Positions 48,432 to 56,601 of a stretch of 64,000 nucleotides of DNA are shown piece after piece. The DNA lies in assembly GCF_024198215.1 (NCBI RefSeq), contig NZ_JAKCFA010000004.1:434001-498000 (forward strand), given 5' to 3'. The notes below the pieces were generated by a model that saw only the letters and a program-made list of their open reading frames with translations, did not search any database and was not told where the DNA came from. A program made the position numbers and the translations under genes. The stretch's first letter is position 1, and every line of letters starts with the position of its first letter. Source of the DNA: Myxococcus qinghaiensis. GTDB taxonomy: Bacteria; Myxococcota; Myxococcia; Myxococcales; Myxococcaceae.

Positions 48432-48505
48432 TGCCCCCGGTCGGGTTCGAACCGACAACCCCCGGTTTACGAAACCGGTGCTGCTACCAGTTGAGCTACA
48501 GGGGC
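48432..48505 (-). tRNA. tRNA-Thr (CGT anticodon)
   Basis: Acceptor GCCCCTG/CGGGGGC, D-arm TAGCTCAACTGGTAGCAGC, anticodon stem CCGGT/ACCGG with loop TTCGTAA (CGT), A73. Confidence 0.9.
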
Positions 48506-48513
48506 GAAACGAG

Positions 48514-48581
48514 CAGGCCGCCAGGGAGTTGAACCCCGCGCGCTCGGATTTGGAGTCCAAGCTGCTCCCGGAGCGCGGCCT
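48514..48581 (-). tRNA. tRNA-Trp (CCA anticodon) with truncated D-arm
   Basis: Only 68 bases. Acceptor AGGCCGC/GCGGCCT is perfect, anticodon stem TTGGA/TCCGA with loop CTCCAAA (CCA), G73 as expected for Trp. Between acceptor and anticodon stem there are only 14 bases (GCTCCGGGAGCAGC), which form a minimal hairpin instead of a normal D-arm. Confidence 0.75.
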
Positions 48582-48612
48582 ATGAAGTGAAACAGTGAAA
48601 CGTGCTGTGAAG

Positions 48613-48685
48613 TGCCGACCCTCGGAATCGAACCGAGTCCTCCCGCTCTTCAGACGGGCGCGCGGACCACCTACGCCAGGTCGGC
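48613..48685 (-). tRNA. tRNA-Phe (GAA anticodon)
   Basis: Acceptor GCCGACC/GGTCGGC, anticodon stem CCCGT/GCGGG with loop CTGAAGA (GAA), T-arm CTCGG-TTCGATT-CCGAG, A73. The D-arm is weak (GCG/CGC). Confidence 0.8.
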
Positions 48686-48695
48686 AATGAAAGTG

Positions 48696-48765
48696 AGGCC
48701 AATACGGGAGTCGAACCCGTCCCAAACGGTTTTGCAGACCGTTGCCACCCCGGGCGGAACTGGCC
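48696..48765 (-). tRNA. tRNA-Cys (GCA anticodon) with short D-arm
   Basis: 70 bases. Acceptor GGCCAGT/ATTGGCC, anticodon stem ACGGT/ACCGT with loop CTGCAAA (GCA), T73 as expected for Cys. The D region is 16 bases (TCCGCCCGGGGTGGCA), able to form CCGCC/GGTGG with a 3-base loop. Confidence 0.8.
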
Positions 48766-49019
48766 AGTTGCATGTGTTGCAAGCTCCCCGAATGAATCTC
48801 TGGGCGAACTCGTTCTCTGTTTTTCTCTAGAGAACTCGAACTCTCTGAGCGGCAAAAGGTGAGTGAAATTAAGTGGTTCAGGGGCGGGGCCTGCGGTTGT
48901 CCTTCGATTGGGGTCCGATTGGTGCTGTGAACTTCGGCCAGGGAGCCGTCTCTAAACGGAGTCTCTGCACGGGGAGAAGATGGTGCGCCTGCCTGGTGAC
49001 GGACGAAGCTCGTGCTGCA
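48766..49019 (-). other. Spacer between tRNA-Cys and tRNA-Tyr; possible array promoter
   Basis: No gene is seen. An AT-richer stretch near 48810-48850 contains GTTCTCT paired with AGAGAAC and the palindrome TTCTCTAGAGAA. Being upstream of the leftward-read tRNA genes, it could carry a promoter or processing signal for the array. Confidence 0.3.
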
Positions 49020-49105
49020 TGGGGACGCTGGGAGTTGAACCCAGCGGGCCCTGTCGGGCTCGGGCTCTACAGGCCCGCGCGCCTCCCCTAGCGCTCTACG
49101 TCCCC
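49020..49105 (-). tRNA. tRNA-Tyr (GTA anticodon)
   Basis: Acceptor GGGGACG/CGTCCCC, anticodon stem CGGGC/GCCCG with loop CTGTAGA (GTA), long class-II variable arm as usual for bacterial Tyr tRNA, T-arm CTGGG-TTCAACT-CCCAG, A73. Confidence 0.9.
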
Positions 49106-49201
49106 CGGGGGATTAGGAGCCCTGAAAGCCGAGAGGCCAGGTCCCCTGGATGGGAGCCCGGCCTCTGCGTGGCTTGGCGCGCCGATGACGGAGCGCGAGC
49201 T

Positions 49202-49360
49202 TCAGCAGGGTACGGGCGGAGAGCCGCCAAGCCGGTCAAAGCCCACGGGGGACTTCGAGGCGAAGCTCACAAGGGAGCAGGAGGCGGCGTCGAACTGGGG
49301 CCAGAGGCTGTTGCGATAGCTGCGCTTCATCGGGTTCGTCCGCACGGTCAACGTCGTCAT
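49202..49360 (-). CDS. Small ORF with strong ribosome site, unknown
   Basis: 52 residues starting MTTLTVRTNPMKRSYRNSLW. The ATG has AAAGGAG 8 bases upstream, better than most genes here, which is why I report it. It has no signal peptide or membrane segment. The first ~23 residues resemble the start of a folded protein and the rest (PQFDAASCSLVSFASKSPVG) does not, so it may be a truncated gene at the border of the accessory region. I cannot name a family. Confidence 0.4.
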   Translation of the reverse strand: MTTLTVRTNPMKRSYRNSLWPQFDAASCSLVSFASKSPVGFDRLGGSPPVPC

Positions 49361-49773
49361 GGTCGCTGCTCCTTTCGGGGAGACTCTACGGCGGGTGGTT
49401 TTCGTTCCTGACAAGGCCCGACTATTTGAGCTTCCCTGCTGGGGTTCGTGTGCCAGTGGTGGGGGGCGCTTGTGACAGGGATGCTGCCGCCCCTGAGGTG
49501 GCCGCCTCAGTCGCAGTGCAGCGCGGTTCGACGGGTGGGCGCCTGGGGTTTGAGGACGCGTAGACTGGCTCGGGATGAGTGGTCCCACCTCGCGCATCAG
49601 CTGCGGCCAGCGGGCCTTCGCGGCTTCCGTCATGTCGGACACCGTCCCTGACTCTTCCTTGGTGTACCGATGCGGATCAATCCCACGGCGGAGCGGGGGG
49701 CAGGTACCAAGGCCCGCAGGGGCCTCGCTGCGCCGCCGTGGGGGGCGACTGCCATGCCCCGGGGCGACGCCGG
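49361..49773. other. Intergenic stretch without recognisable gene
   Basis: Long frames run through here on both strands, including an upstream extension of the next plus-strand gene, but none has a ribosome site or protein-like composition. It marks the change from the tRNA array to the accessory region. Confidence 0.4.
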
Positions 49774-49852
49774 TTAACTGGCTGCGATGGCCTCCAGTGC
49801 CCCGCAGTCGTCAGCTTGAGGGCGACCTAGCGTCTTCTTGGGTTTGCTCATT
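49774..49852 (-). pseudogene. IS5-type transposase remnant (N-terminal fragment)
   Basis: The minus strand encodes 'MSKPKKTLGRPQADDCGALE' then AIAAS and a stop. This matches 'RPKKKLGRPQADDRAAMEAI' of the remnant at 59.5 kb and the N-terminal block of IS5/IS402-type transposases. Only about 25 codons remain. Confidence 0.6.
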
Positions 49853-49940
49853 AGAGGTACTGTCAGACGTAGCGACCAGTCCGCCAACCCGCGAGCGCCA
49901 GACGACTTGCGATGGGTACTTGAAGCGGCAAGGGGCGACG

Positions 49941-51509
49941 ATGAGCGATGATGAGGACAACGCGTCGGACAACAAGACCAGGGGAGATTCTGGAGTCGCC
50001 GGACGGAGCATCCAGTTATCTCCGGGATTGGTGGAGAGGTTCGAAACGAAGGGCGGATCCATTCGCCTGCAGCTCTCGCCCGAAGCAGCGCGGGCGATTG
50101 AGCGGATTGCAGCCATTCGATTTCAGCTCTCACCTGAAGCCGCGCGGGCGATTGAGCGGATTGCAGCCATTCGCCTGAAGCTTGCGGCCGAAGCCGAGCG
50201 GGCGATTGAGCGGATTGCCGCCTCAACACAAGGCCTCGTCACCGCGCTCGGGCACTCCATCGAGTTTTCGGGTCAGCCGTTCCAGCCCGTGTTTCGCCCA
50301 GAGGTGGCCGAGGGCTGGGCGAGAACGGTTCGCGCCTTCGCTGAGGGGGTGAAGAGGGCCCAGGACCTCCTAGCCCGGTCCGAGGAGATGGGCAAGGCGG
50401 GCTGGACGTTGCCAATGAATGCGAGCTTCGGGGAGTACCTCAACCTCCTGAGCGAATGCACAAACCCGACCTCGGCGGACCGCGCGTTCAGGGCCTACTA
50501 CGAAGCCAACGAGCGGAAGAACGAGGTGGAACTCTTCAACGTTCTATTGACATCCCCCCCGCTCGCTCATTTCGAGCCCTTACTGGAAGAGGTGCGCTTC
50601 TGCTTGATGAACGACAGGTGCCGCGTCGCTGTCCCAGCGCTCTTTACGCTGCTCGAAGGGGCGCTCCGAATCGCCTGGCACGATGATGCGTGGAACAGCG
50701 CAGGCCAGAATGCCTTCATCGAGGCACGGCTCGAATGCCACGAGCCCGGCGACCTTGAGCACATGTACTGGACGGCCATGCGGGTCTTCCTGAGAAGGCT
50801 CTATGCCCCTGCCGGCCCGACCAAGCCGCCTGCACTAAACCGGCATTGGATCATGCATGGACGCGAACCAGCGGACGCCGACCGAATCGATTGTCTGCGC
50901 CTCTTGCAGGCTGTCGATACAGTTCTGAGGCTCGCTGAGAGGCTTGCTGAGACTGAGAAGGTTCTTCACACGCTTGCCCTTGAGACGGCAACGGTCGATT
51001 CCACCAAATCCGCAGGGGCCTCGCAGGATGCGGGCATACACAGCGATGTGCGCCTTCTCGCGACGAGGCTTGCTGAGCTGCGCCTTCTCCGCCGAGCATC
51101 CGCAGACAACGGTGAACTGAAGAATGCGCTTATGCTAGCTGATGTGGCCCTGACTCCTTTCTTGCTTGAGCGACTACTTCGAACGCAGGTTCCCGACGCT
51201 TCCGAGAACGTGTCCGTACAGAAGCTGCTTGAGCAGGTCGCCAAGCCCAACGGTCCGTTGCCCGTACCGTACCCAGAAAGGAAGCGCGGGTCGGACGCCT
51301 ACCGTGCGTTACGTGCATTTCTGGGGCGGGGTGCTGCTGAGCTCAGCGTGGTTGGAGGGATGGATGTCGATGCTCGCCTTGAGGCGGAGGTCGACGCAGT
51401 GTGTCGGTTGGTTGCCAAGCTCCTTGCAAAGCTGGCCCCTGACCTGGCGGAGGCTGTGCTGCCGACAATCCGAGGTTTGGCCGGTGGGGACGAAGGCCCC
51501 GCCGCCTAG
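49941..51509 (+). CDS. Accessory protein with N-terminal 18-residue repeats and HEPN-like RHWIMH motif
   Basis: 522 residues; start at 49941 with AGGGG 6 bases upstream (the frame is open further but looks untranslated). Residues about 41-94 are three 18-residue repeats of the IR-(L/F)QLSPEAARAIERIAA type, likely a coiled coil. The middle part ('PLLEEVRFCLMNDRCRVAVP' to 'LNRHWIMHGREPADADRIDC') ends in R-H-W-I-M-H, which fits the R-x4-H motif of HEPN RNases, with helices on both sides and the 'NRHxxxHG' context seen in several phage-defence-type proteins. The C-terminal ~170 residues are helical and unassigned. It is the first intact gene of the island. RNase function is inferred only. Confidence 0.65.
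   Translation: MSDDEDNASDNKTRGDSGVAGRSIQLSPGLVERFETKGGSIRLQLSPEAARAIERIAAIRFQLSPEAARAIERIAAIRLKLAAEAERAIERIAASTQGLVTALGHSIEFSGQPFQPVFRPEVAEGWARTVRAFAEGVKRAQDLLARSEEMGKAGWTLPMNASFGEYLNLLSECTNPTSADRAFRAYYEANERKNEVELFNVLLTSPPLAHFEPLLEEVRFCLMNDRCRVAVPALFTLLEGALRIAWHDDAWNSAGQNAFIEARLECHEPGDLEHMYWTAMRVFLRRLYAPAGPTKPPALNRHWIMHGREPADADRIDCLRLLQAVDTVLRLAERLAETEKVLHTLALETATVDSTKSAGASQDAGIHSDVRLLATRLAELRLLRRASADNGELKNALMLADVALTPFLLERLLRTQVPDASENVSVQKLLEQVAKPNGPLPVPYPERKRGSDAYRALRAFLGRGAAELSVVGGMDVDARLEAEVDAVCRLVAKLLAKLAPDLAEAVLPTIRGLAGGDEGPAA
50061..50222 (+). repeat. Three 54-bp tandem repeats in coding sequence
   Basis: Units at 50061-50114, 50115-50168 and 50169-50222. Each ends GGGCGATTGAGCGGATTGC(A/C)GCC. 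The period equals 18 codons, so copy-number change keeps the frame. Confidence 0.9.
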
Positions 51510-51705
51510 GCTGCCGAAGCGCCGCGGGAGCAGCTTCACGCACGAGCCCAGAGACGCCGAGCCCTCGTCAGCGAGCCGGGAGTGGCGAAGTTCGAGTCTG
51601 TCCGCCTGGCTCGGGGCCAGACTTGGCTCTTGAGGAGGGCGAAGCCGTTGTGGTGTAGCCCCCATTTCGAACGGACAGGTCCCTACCGCAAGGACCCGCC
51701 TATGA

Positions 51706-52973
51706 ATGGATACGAAGGCATTCGAAGTAGAGGTCATCCCCCGAGTCCGCCCTGGTCGCCGTCGGAGGTTCAGCGCGGAGGAGAAGAGGCGGGTTCCTGG
51801 CCGAGGCGGAGGTGGCCGGGCAGAGCATCTCCTCGGTGGCCCCTCGCTAGGGACTGTCGGCGAGCAGGTTGTTCCACTGGAGGCGACTGGCGGAGGAAGG
51901 GTCGATGTCCAGCCCAGGGGTCGACGAGGGGGTAGTGCCGGAGTCCGAGGTGAAGCGGCTGCAGGCGCAGGTGAGGGCGTTTGAGCGCCTGCTGGGCAAG
52001 AAGACGCTGGAGAACGAAATTCTGAAGGAGGCGTTGGAGCTGGCCCACCCCAAGAAACGGACGTCGCTGCCCGGCTTGCCGCCCAAGGTCGGTACCCGGT
52101 GAAGGCGGTGGCCGAGGCCCTGGACGTCTCCAGGGCAACCTCGTGCTCCGGGGGCAGTCCTCGGGCTCAGAGGCCCCTAGCAAGCCGCGTGGCCCCTATT
52201 TCAAGCGCACCGACGAGGCGCTGCTGGCGAGGATTCGCGCCGTCACCGACGAGCGGGCCAGCTACGGCTACCGCCGCGTCACGGCCCTGGTGAACCGGCA
52301 GCTCGTCTCCGAGAATCTGCCGCGGGTGAACGCTAAGCGGGTGTACCGAGTCATGTAGGCCGCAGGGCTGTTGCTGGCCCGCTACACCGGCAATCTGACG
52401 CGCACCCACGATGGCAAGGTGGCGACGCTCAAGAGCAACCTGAGGTGGTACTCGGACGCCTTTGAGATTCGCTGCTGGAACAGAGAGAGCGTCCAGGTGG
52501 CCTTCTCCCTGGATTGCTGCGACCGCGAGCCCCTGGGCTTCGTGGCCACCTCCAGAGGCCTCACCGGCGAGATGGTGCGCGACTTGATGGCCGAGACGCT
52601 TGAGGGTCGGTTCGGCGCGGGCTGCCGCCGGGTGCCGCACCCGATTGAGTGGCTCACCAACAACGGGCCGGCCTTCACGGCCCACGAGACGCGCGAATTC
52701 GGGGCGAGCCTGGGCTCCTCATCCGCACCACGCCGGCCTACTCGCCGGAGAGCAACGGCATGGCCGAGTCCTTCGTGAAGAGCTTCAATCGTGAAGAGCT
52801 TCAATCGCGACTACGTGTACCTGGCTCGCCTCGACAGTGCCGAGGCGGTCCTCCAGCAACTGCCCCGTTGGTTCGACGACTACAACGCCGTGCACCCGCA
52901 CAAGGCCCTGAAAATGCGCTCCCCTCGCGAGTTTCGACTCGCGAACTCACCCCACTGGCCCTGTCCGATTTGA
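51706..52973 (+). pseudogene. Decayed IS3-family element (IS2 subgroup), orfA and orfB
   Basis: OrfA remains are read in two frames: 'DTKAFEVEVIPRVRPGRRRR' from 51706, then a shift, and 'VKRLQAQVRAFERLLGKKTL' with ENEILKEALELAHPKK from about 51950, matching the IS2-type OrfA leucine-zipper end. OrfB begins near 52150 ('TDERASYGYRRVTALVNRQL'), is interrupted by an in-frame TAG at 52356-52358, continues with 'WYSDAFEIRCWNRESVQVAF', shifts frame near 52710 and again at a 16-bp tandem duplication (52775-52806), and ends 'YNAVHPHKALKMRSPREF'. The second catalytic Asp motif reads TNNG instead of S/TDNG. Possible ends share GGACAGG near 51672 and its inverse near 52960. The element is inactive. Confidence 0.85.
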
Positions 52974-52976
52974 CGG

Positions 52977-53179
52977 CTCTCCCGCACTTTGTGTGGAGGG
53001 AGTCCCGAGGAGGAAGCTGCGCGAATGGCCGTTCTGCCGCTCGCTCTCCGAGGGGAGCGTCAGCGGGGCGTGGATGACGACAGACCCAAGACCAGATTTC
53101 CCTGCTGGATGGGTCTGGTTGGCGGCTCGCCGTGTCTTCCTTTCGCCTTCGAGGGGAACCACACGAAGTGCGGGAGAGA
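52977..53179. mobile_element. MITE-like element with 20-bp inverted repeats
   Basis: CTCTCCCGCACTTTGTGTGG at 52977-52996 is repeated inverted at 53159-53178 with one mismatch. Directly outside both ends stands the 11-bp direct repeat CGATTTGACGG (52966-52976 and 53180-53190), as expected for a target duplication, though 11 bp is long for one. No transposase is encoded inside. It abuts the right end of the IS2-type remnant. Confidence 0.65.
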
Positions 53180-53433
53180 CGATTTGACGGGGGCAGCTCC
53201 AGCGCTTCGCTTGCCTTGCCATGCTACGGAACGCAGGGCTTGCACCTACATGTCGAGGCGGTCGCGTTTGCTGAGCACAGGGAGTCATGCTTTTTTGTGA
53301 ACTCCTTTCATCTCGAGGAGTCGTGAGACGGCTAAAGTGGTTTGCAGTAATGACGACTTGCCGCTCCGTAGTGGCCATGTTGACTGAATGGCCGTCCTTG
53401 CTGCGTTGCTCGTCTGCGCGGCATCATGGATTG

Positions 53434-54591
53434 CTAGTCAAATCTATATCGTGGGGCAACCTCGACACGCGCTGTGCGGAGGATGGGGGATTCGCGCAGT
53501 GCTTGCTCCAGATCTGGGTCTGGCGCCCAAGGGAATTCGAGAAAGCAATGAGACATGTCGAGATAGGGCTTGTTGTATGAGATCGCGGTGCCGACTTCAC
53601 GAGTCATCCTGTCTTCATATTTTGCGGCATGTGTGATTGAAATCAGGCCGGGCAGAGGGTTGTTCCTGTGTTCGGCAGGGACAGGGATGAAAACGAAGCC
53701 ACAGTTCGTTCGCGGCACTGCGATGCGACTAGGCTTGGTGGCGTCTCCGGATTTGCAAGTTTCTATGCACCAAAGAAGGCGTTCCTTGAGTGCTCGCAGA
53801 TCGGCTCTGTTGAGCTGCGCGAATTCTCTTAGGAACTTATAGTAGTCGAACTCGCCTTGTGTGGCGCCCTGGGCTGGCGTCAAGCGTTCGTGGAGTCCAT
53901 TGAGGAATGGCATGACATTGAAGCTCTCAATGTCGTTGGCGTGGGACGTGAGGTAGGACTCGTAGTGGGCTTCAGGCCAGAAGTCCAACTCTCCTGAGAG
54001 GAACTGCCCAACCAATGCTTGCTCCCTAATGCGCGCGGTCCTCTCCGGCCATTTTCGAATGGCAGTTTCGCGAAAAACAAAATACTCCCATATCTCGGCG
54101 GGGGTAATGAGGTTCTGGCAGATGCCAATGTAGTCAATGATGTTGATTATGTGAATGAATCCCGAGGTTGAACTCTCGAGGTGCTTTGTGTCCCTGAATT
54201 CTCGCGGCGGATCGTAAGGGACTGCGTATAAGATGATTTTTGCTATTTGGGTGACTTGGTCTTTGGAGATTGTGAACGAGTGGTTTCTTTGGTTCTTGAT
54301 GGCGATGCTGGTGTATGAATTCAGGTAGTTGAGTGTGTCTCGGATTTGCGTCTTTGCTTTCTTTAGCACCTTGTTCTGAAACCACCGAATCTCGGTCTCT
54401 TCGCTCATGGGGCCATCGGGGATTCGCTCCTTGAGTTGGTAGATGATGATGTGGTCTTTGATCCAGACGATGTGGTCGGCTAGTTCGAGAGACTTGTCTG
54501 GCTGAGGGGAGAAGTTGTTCTGGGCAAATGAGAATTCCTTGAGGAACAAGTTGGCGTTGGTGGATTCTAGAAATGATTCAAGTGTTTGCAT
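53434..54591 (-). CDS. PD-(D/E)XK-like protein of the accessory island
   Basis: 385 residues, encoded in DNA clearly richer in A+T than the surroundings. N-terminal residues 35-55 read 'ELADHIVWIKDHIIIYQLKE': an Asp followed by Q-x-K, the variant of the PD-(D/E)XK core in which Glu is Gln. The middle part is rich in aromatic and charged residues; the C-terminal part ('SRIAVPRTNCGFVFIPVPAE') is unassigned. There is no signal peptide. It is downstream of the GmrSD-type gene on the same strand, 158 bases away, so the two may form a module. A restriction or abortive role is inferred from motif and neighbours. Confidence 0.6.
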   Translation of the reverse strand: MQTLESFLESTNANLFLKEFSFAQNNFSPQPDKSLELADHIVWIKDHIIIYQLKERIPDGPMSEETEIRWFQNKVLKKAKTQIRDTLNYLNSYTSIAIKNQRNHSFTISKDQVTQIAKIILYAVPYDPPREFRDTKHLESSTSGFIHIINIIDYIGICQNLITPAEIWEYFVFRETAIRKWPERTARIREQALVGQFLSGELDFWPEAHYESYLTSHANDIESFNVMPFLNGLHERLTPAQGATQGEFDYYKFLREFAQLNRADLRALKERLLWCIETCKSGDATKPSRIAVPRTNCGFVFIPVPAEHRNNPLPGLISITHAAKYEDRMTREVGTAISYNKPYLDMSHCFLEFPWAPDPDLEQALRESPILRTARVEVAPRYRFD

Positions 54592-54749
54592 GATGATGTC
54601 AGCTTGGCCGAGTAGAGATGGACGTTTGGGTCAGGCGCGACCGATGTGCGAGGCGGTCGCGCGTGCTGCATGTGAAGCAAGACGATTCGGACGGTGCGGT
54701 GCCTGACAATAATGGACGGGGCTGTGGCGGGCCTCATCCAGGGAAGGCA

Positions 54750-56405
54750 TTACTCGGCAGGACGCGGCCAGATTTCCTTTGTCTTGGCGAAGACCAACTC
54801 CGTTCTCTCGCGGAGTTCGACTTCCGTCCACTTCTCCCTGCCCGCGATCCATTTGTTCATCTCGAAGTGGCTGTCGCTCAGTAGCTGCTTCTTCGTTGGA
54901 AATGGCGAGTTCGAGAGTTCACTGTTGTAGCCGGTGAGCGTCAGGTTCCCGAGAAGGTCAACCCATTGCTCGTGAATATCCGTCACGTTGTCGCCAAGCA
55001 TCGAGCGCCACTCATCGGTCAGAGTCTGTGGCATCACATGCTCGATGGTGGCATTCACGAAAGCTGCTGGTTCCTTGTGGCCGTGGTGTTCCTCAATGCT
55101 CTCCAAGAGGAATTTGCAGCGTGCCGTCGGCTGCGCGTAGGCACGATATCGGAGGAGAGCGTCCTTGAACTCGTCGTCCTTCGGCCACCTCCTGCCACTC
55201 GAACCAGAGGCCAGCGTTTTCGACAGCCACTGCGGAATGCCCGAGGCGGGCATGTCCTTGGTAATCGACAGGAATATGCGCTTGAGCTGGTTTGTGGGAA
55301 CGGCGCAGACGGCTCGGCGCACCACGAAAGACTCAATGAGCGCGATGGACGAGGCTACATCGGTCGTGCTGACTTCCGCCCTGGAGTGAGCCAAGAGTAG
55401 CTTTAGGATGAATGGATTGGCCGTTGCGATGTCCCAGCGTTGAAGTCGCGCCAGCCCTTTTCCGAGGGTTGCATCCGTCGGCGCGGTGAGGCCGACGATG
55501 TTGGCATACAGAACCGAGGCCTTTTGCATGCGGAGCAACTCGCCTGCGATAGCCGAGTCCTGCACATCGAGGAGCCGCTTCTTGAGGACGGTGTAGATTG
55601 CGGACTTCGCGACCTCCTCTCCGTTCATCATCAAGTACTGACGCATGAACTCGGTCAGGTGCTCGCCGGGCAGAGCCGCTTGCATTGGCAGCCAAGCCTC
55701 TTCATAGGCCTTTTGCTGCGCGTTTGAGTGAAGCCGTAGAAGGAGGTAGTTGCGAACGAGATCAGCTTGGGTGAGAGGGGTGCCCTTGGCGTTGAGACTT
55801 TCGAAGATGAGGTAAGGGTCGTCCGTGTCGCCGAGGTGGATGGCGACAACAGTGAGGCGGCTTTGAACCGCGGTTGCGAGTCGTTCAGAGTTAATTGGCG
55901 CTCCATCTGAATCGGTGCCGGCCAGCTTCTTCTGAAAGAACTCGAAGGCGTGGGTGAAGCGCGTGTCAGCCTGGGGCGTCGCTGCGATGAGGGCCTGAAA
56001 CGCCGCTCGGTCGGGCTGTGTTGGGAGCAGTTTGAAGTGGTCGAGGCCATCGTCGTCCTCATTGACGAGGAGCCGGGTCAGCTTCCGGTACTCCTTCGTC
56101 CCGGGCTCGAAGAGGCTGCGCATCGCACAGATGAGGATGGTGACGGTCGTGAGCCGCTGCTGGCCATCAATTACCAGGTACTTCGAGACGCCCACCGGAA
56201 CGGACCGTGCAGGAGCCGTGACGATGGCCCCCGTGAAGTGACTCGCGACGGATTCCTCCTCAGTGCGCTCGTACTGCTCAAGAAGGTCGGCCCAGAGGGT
56301 CTCCCATTCGTTGGGGCCCCACTCGTATGGACGCTGGAAGAGCGGCACGAGCATTTGCTTGGTGCCGTTGAAGAACTCAAGGATTTGGCTCGGGCGTGCT
56401 TCCAT
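54750..56405 (-). CDS. GmrSD-type protein (DUF262 + DUF1524)
   Basis: 551 residues with a good ribosome site (GGAGGT 6 bases before ATG). The DUF262/GmrS part has 'QMLVPLFQRPYEWGPNEWET' and the nucleotide-hydrolase-like IDGQQRLTT motif near residue 80 ('YLVIDGQQRLTTVTILI'). The C-terminal DUF1524/GmrD part carries the His-Me nuclease core 'NATIEHVMPQTLTDEW' near residue 460 and a later 'LLGNLTLTGYNSELSNSPF'. Such single-chain GmrSD proteins are type IV restriction enzymes acting on modified DNA; SspE, with the same layout, responds to phosphorothioate DNA. No dnd/ssp modification genes are in the window, so the trigger is unknown. Confidence 0.9.
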   Translation of the reverse strand: MEARPSQILEFFNGTKQMLVPLFQRPYEWGPNEWETLWADLLEQYERTEEESVASHFTGAIVTAPARSVPVGVSKYLVIDGQQRLTTVTILICAMRSLFEPGTKEYRKLTRLLVNEDDDGLDHFKLLPTQPDRAAFQALIAATPQADTRFTHAFEFFQKKLAGTDSDGAPINSERLATAVQSRLTVVAIHLGDTDDPYLIFESLNAKGTPLTQADLVRNYLLLRLHSNAQQKAYEEAWLPMQAALPGEHLTEFMRQYLMMNGEEVAKSAIYTVLKKRLLDVQDSAIAGELLRMQKASVLYANIVGLTAPTDATLGKGLARLQRWDIATANPFILKLLLAHSRAEVSTTDVASSIALIESFVVRRAVCAVPTNQLKRIFLSITKDMPASGIPQWLSKTLASGSSGRRWPKDDEFKDALLRYRAYAQPTARCKFLLESIEEHHGHKEPAAFVNATIEHVMPQTLTDEWRSMLGDNVTDIHEQWVDLLGNLTLTGYNSELSNSPFPTKKQLLSDSHFEMNKWIAGREKWTEVELRERTELVFAKTKEIWPRPAE

Positions 56406-56601
56406 CGCAACCTCCGGACGTCGAAGGTAGGGAGGATGGCCAATCGCAGGGTGGTGCGTCCAGCGTTGTCACGTCCTCAACGTCCTGAGGTGTCCAGCGA
56501 CATCCTTTGGGAGGAGGTCGCTGCCCATAGAGGCCTCGAATTGGAATGCGACGGCCCCCCGGACAGGACATGCTTTCTGCCCTCACGGGCGGCCCGTACT
56601 C

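Noticed and set aside
46749-49105. CRISPR-like or rRNA-linked repeat region
   Set aside because: The recurring TTCGA blocks are tRNA T-loops; each unit folds as a tRNA with its own anticodon.
49120-49200. A sixteenth tRNA gene right of tRNA-Tyr
   Set aside because: There is an inverted repeat (AGAGGCC...GGCCTCT) but no T-loop and no acceptor pairing; it is more like a hairpin.
49575-49940. Longer N-terminus for the HEPN-like protein
   Set aside because: The 122 extra residues are compositionally poor and run antisense through the IS5 remnant. The 49941 ATG has a ribosome site.
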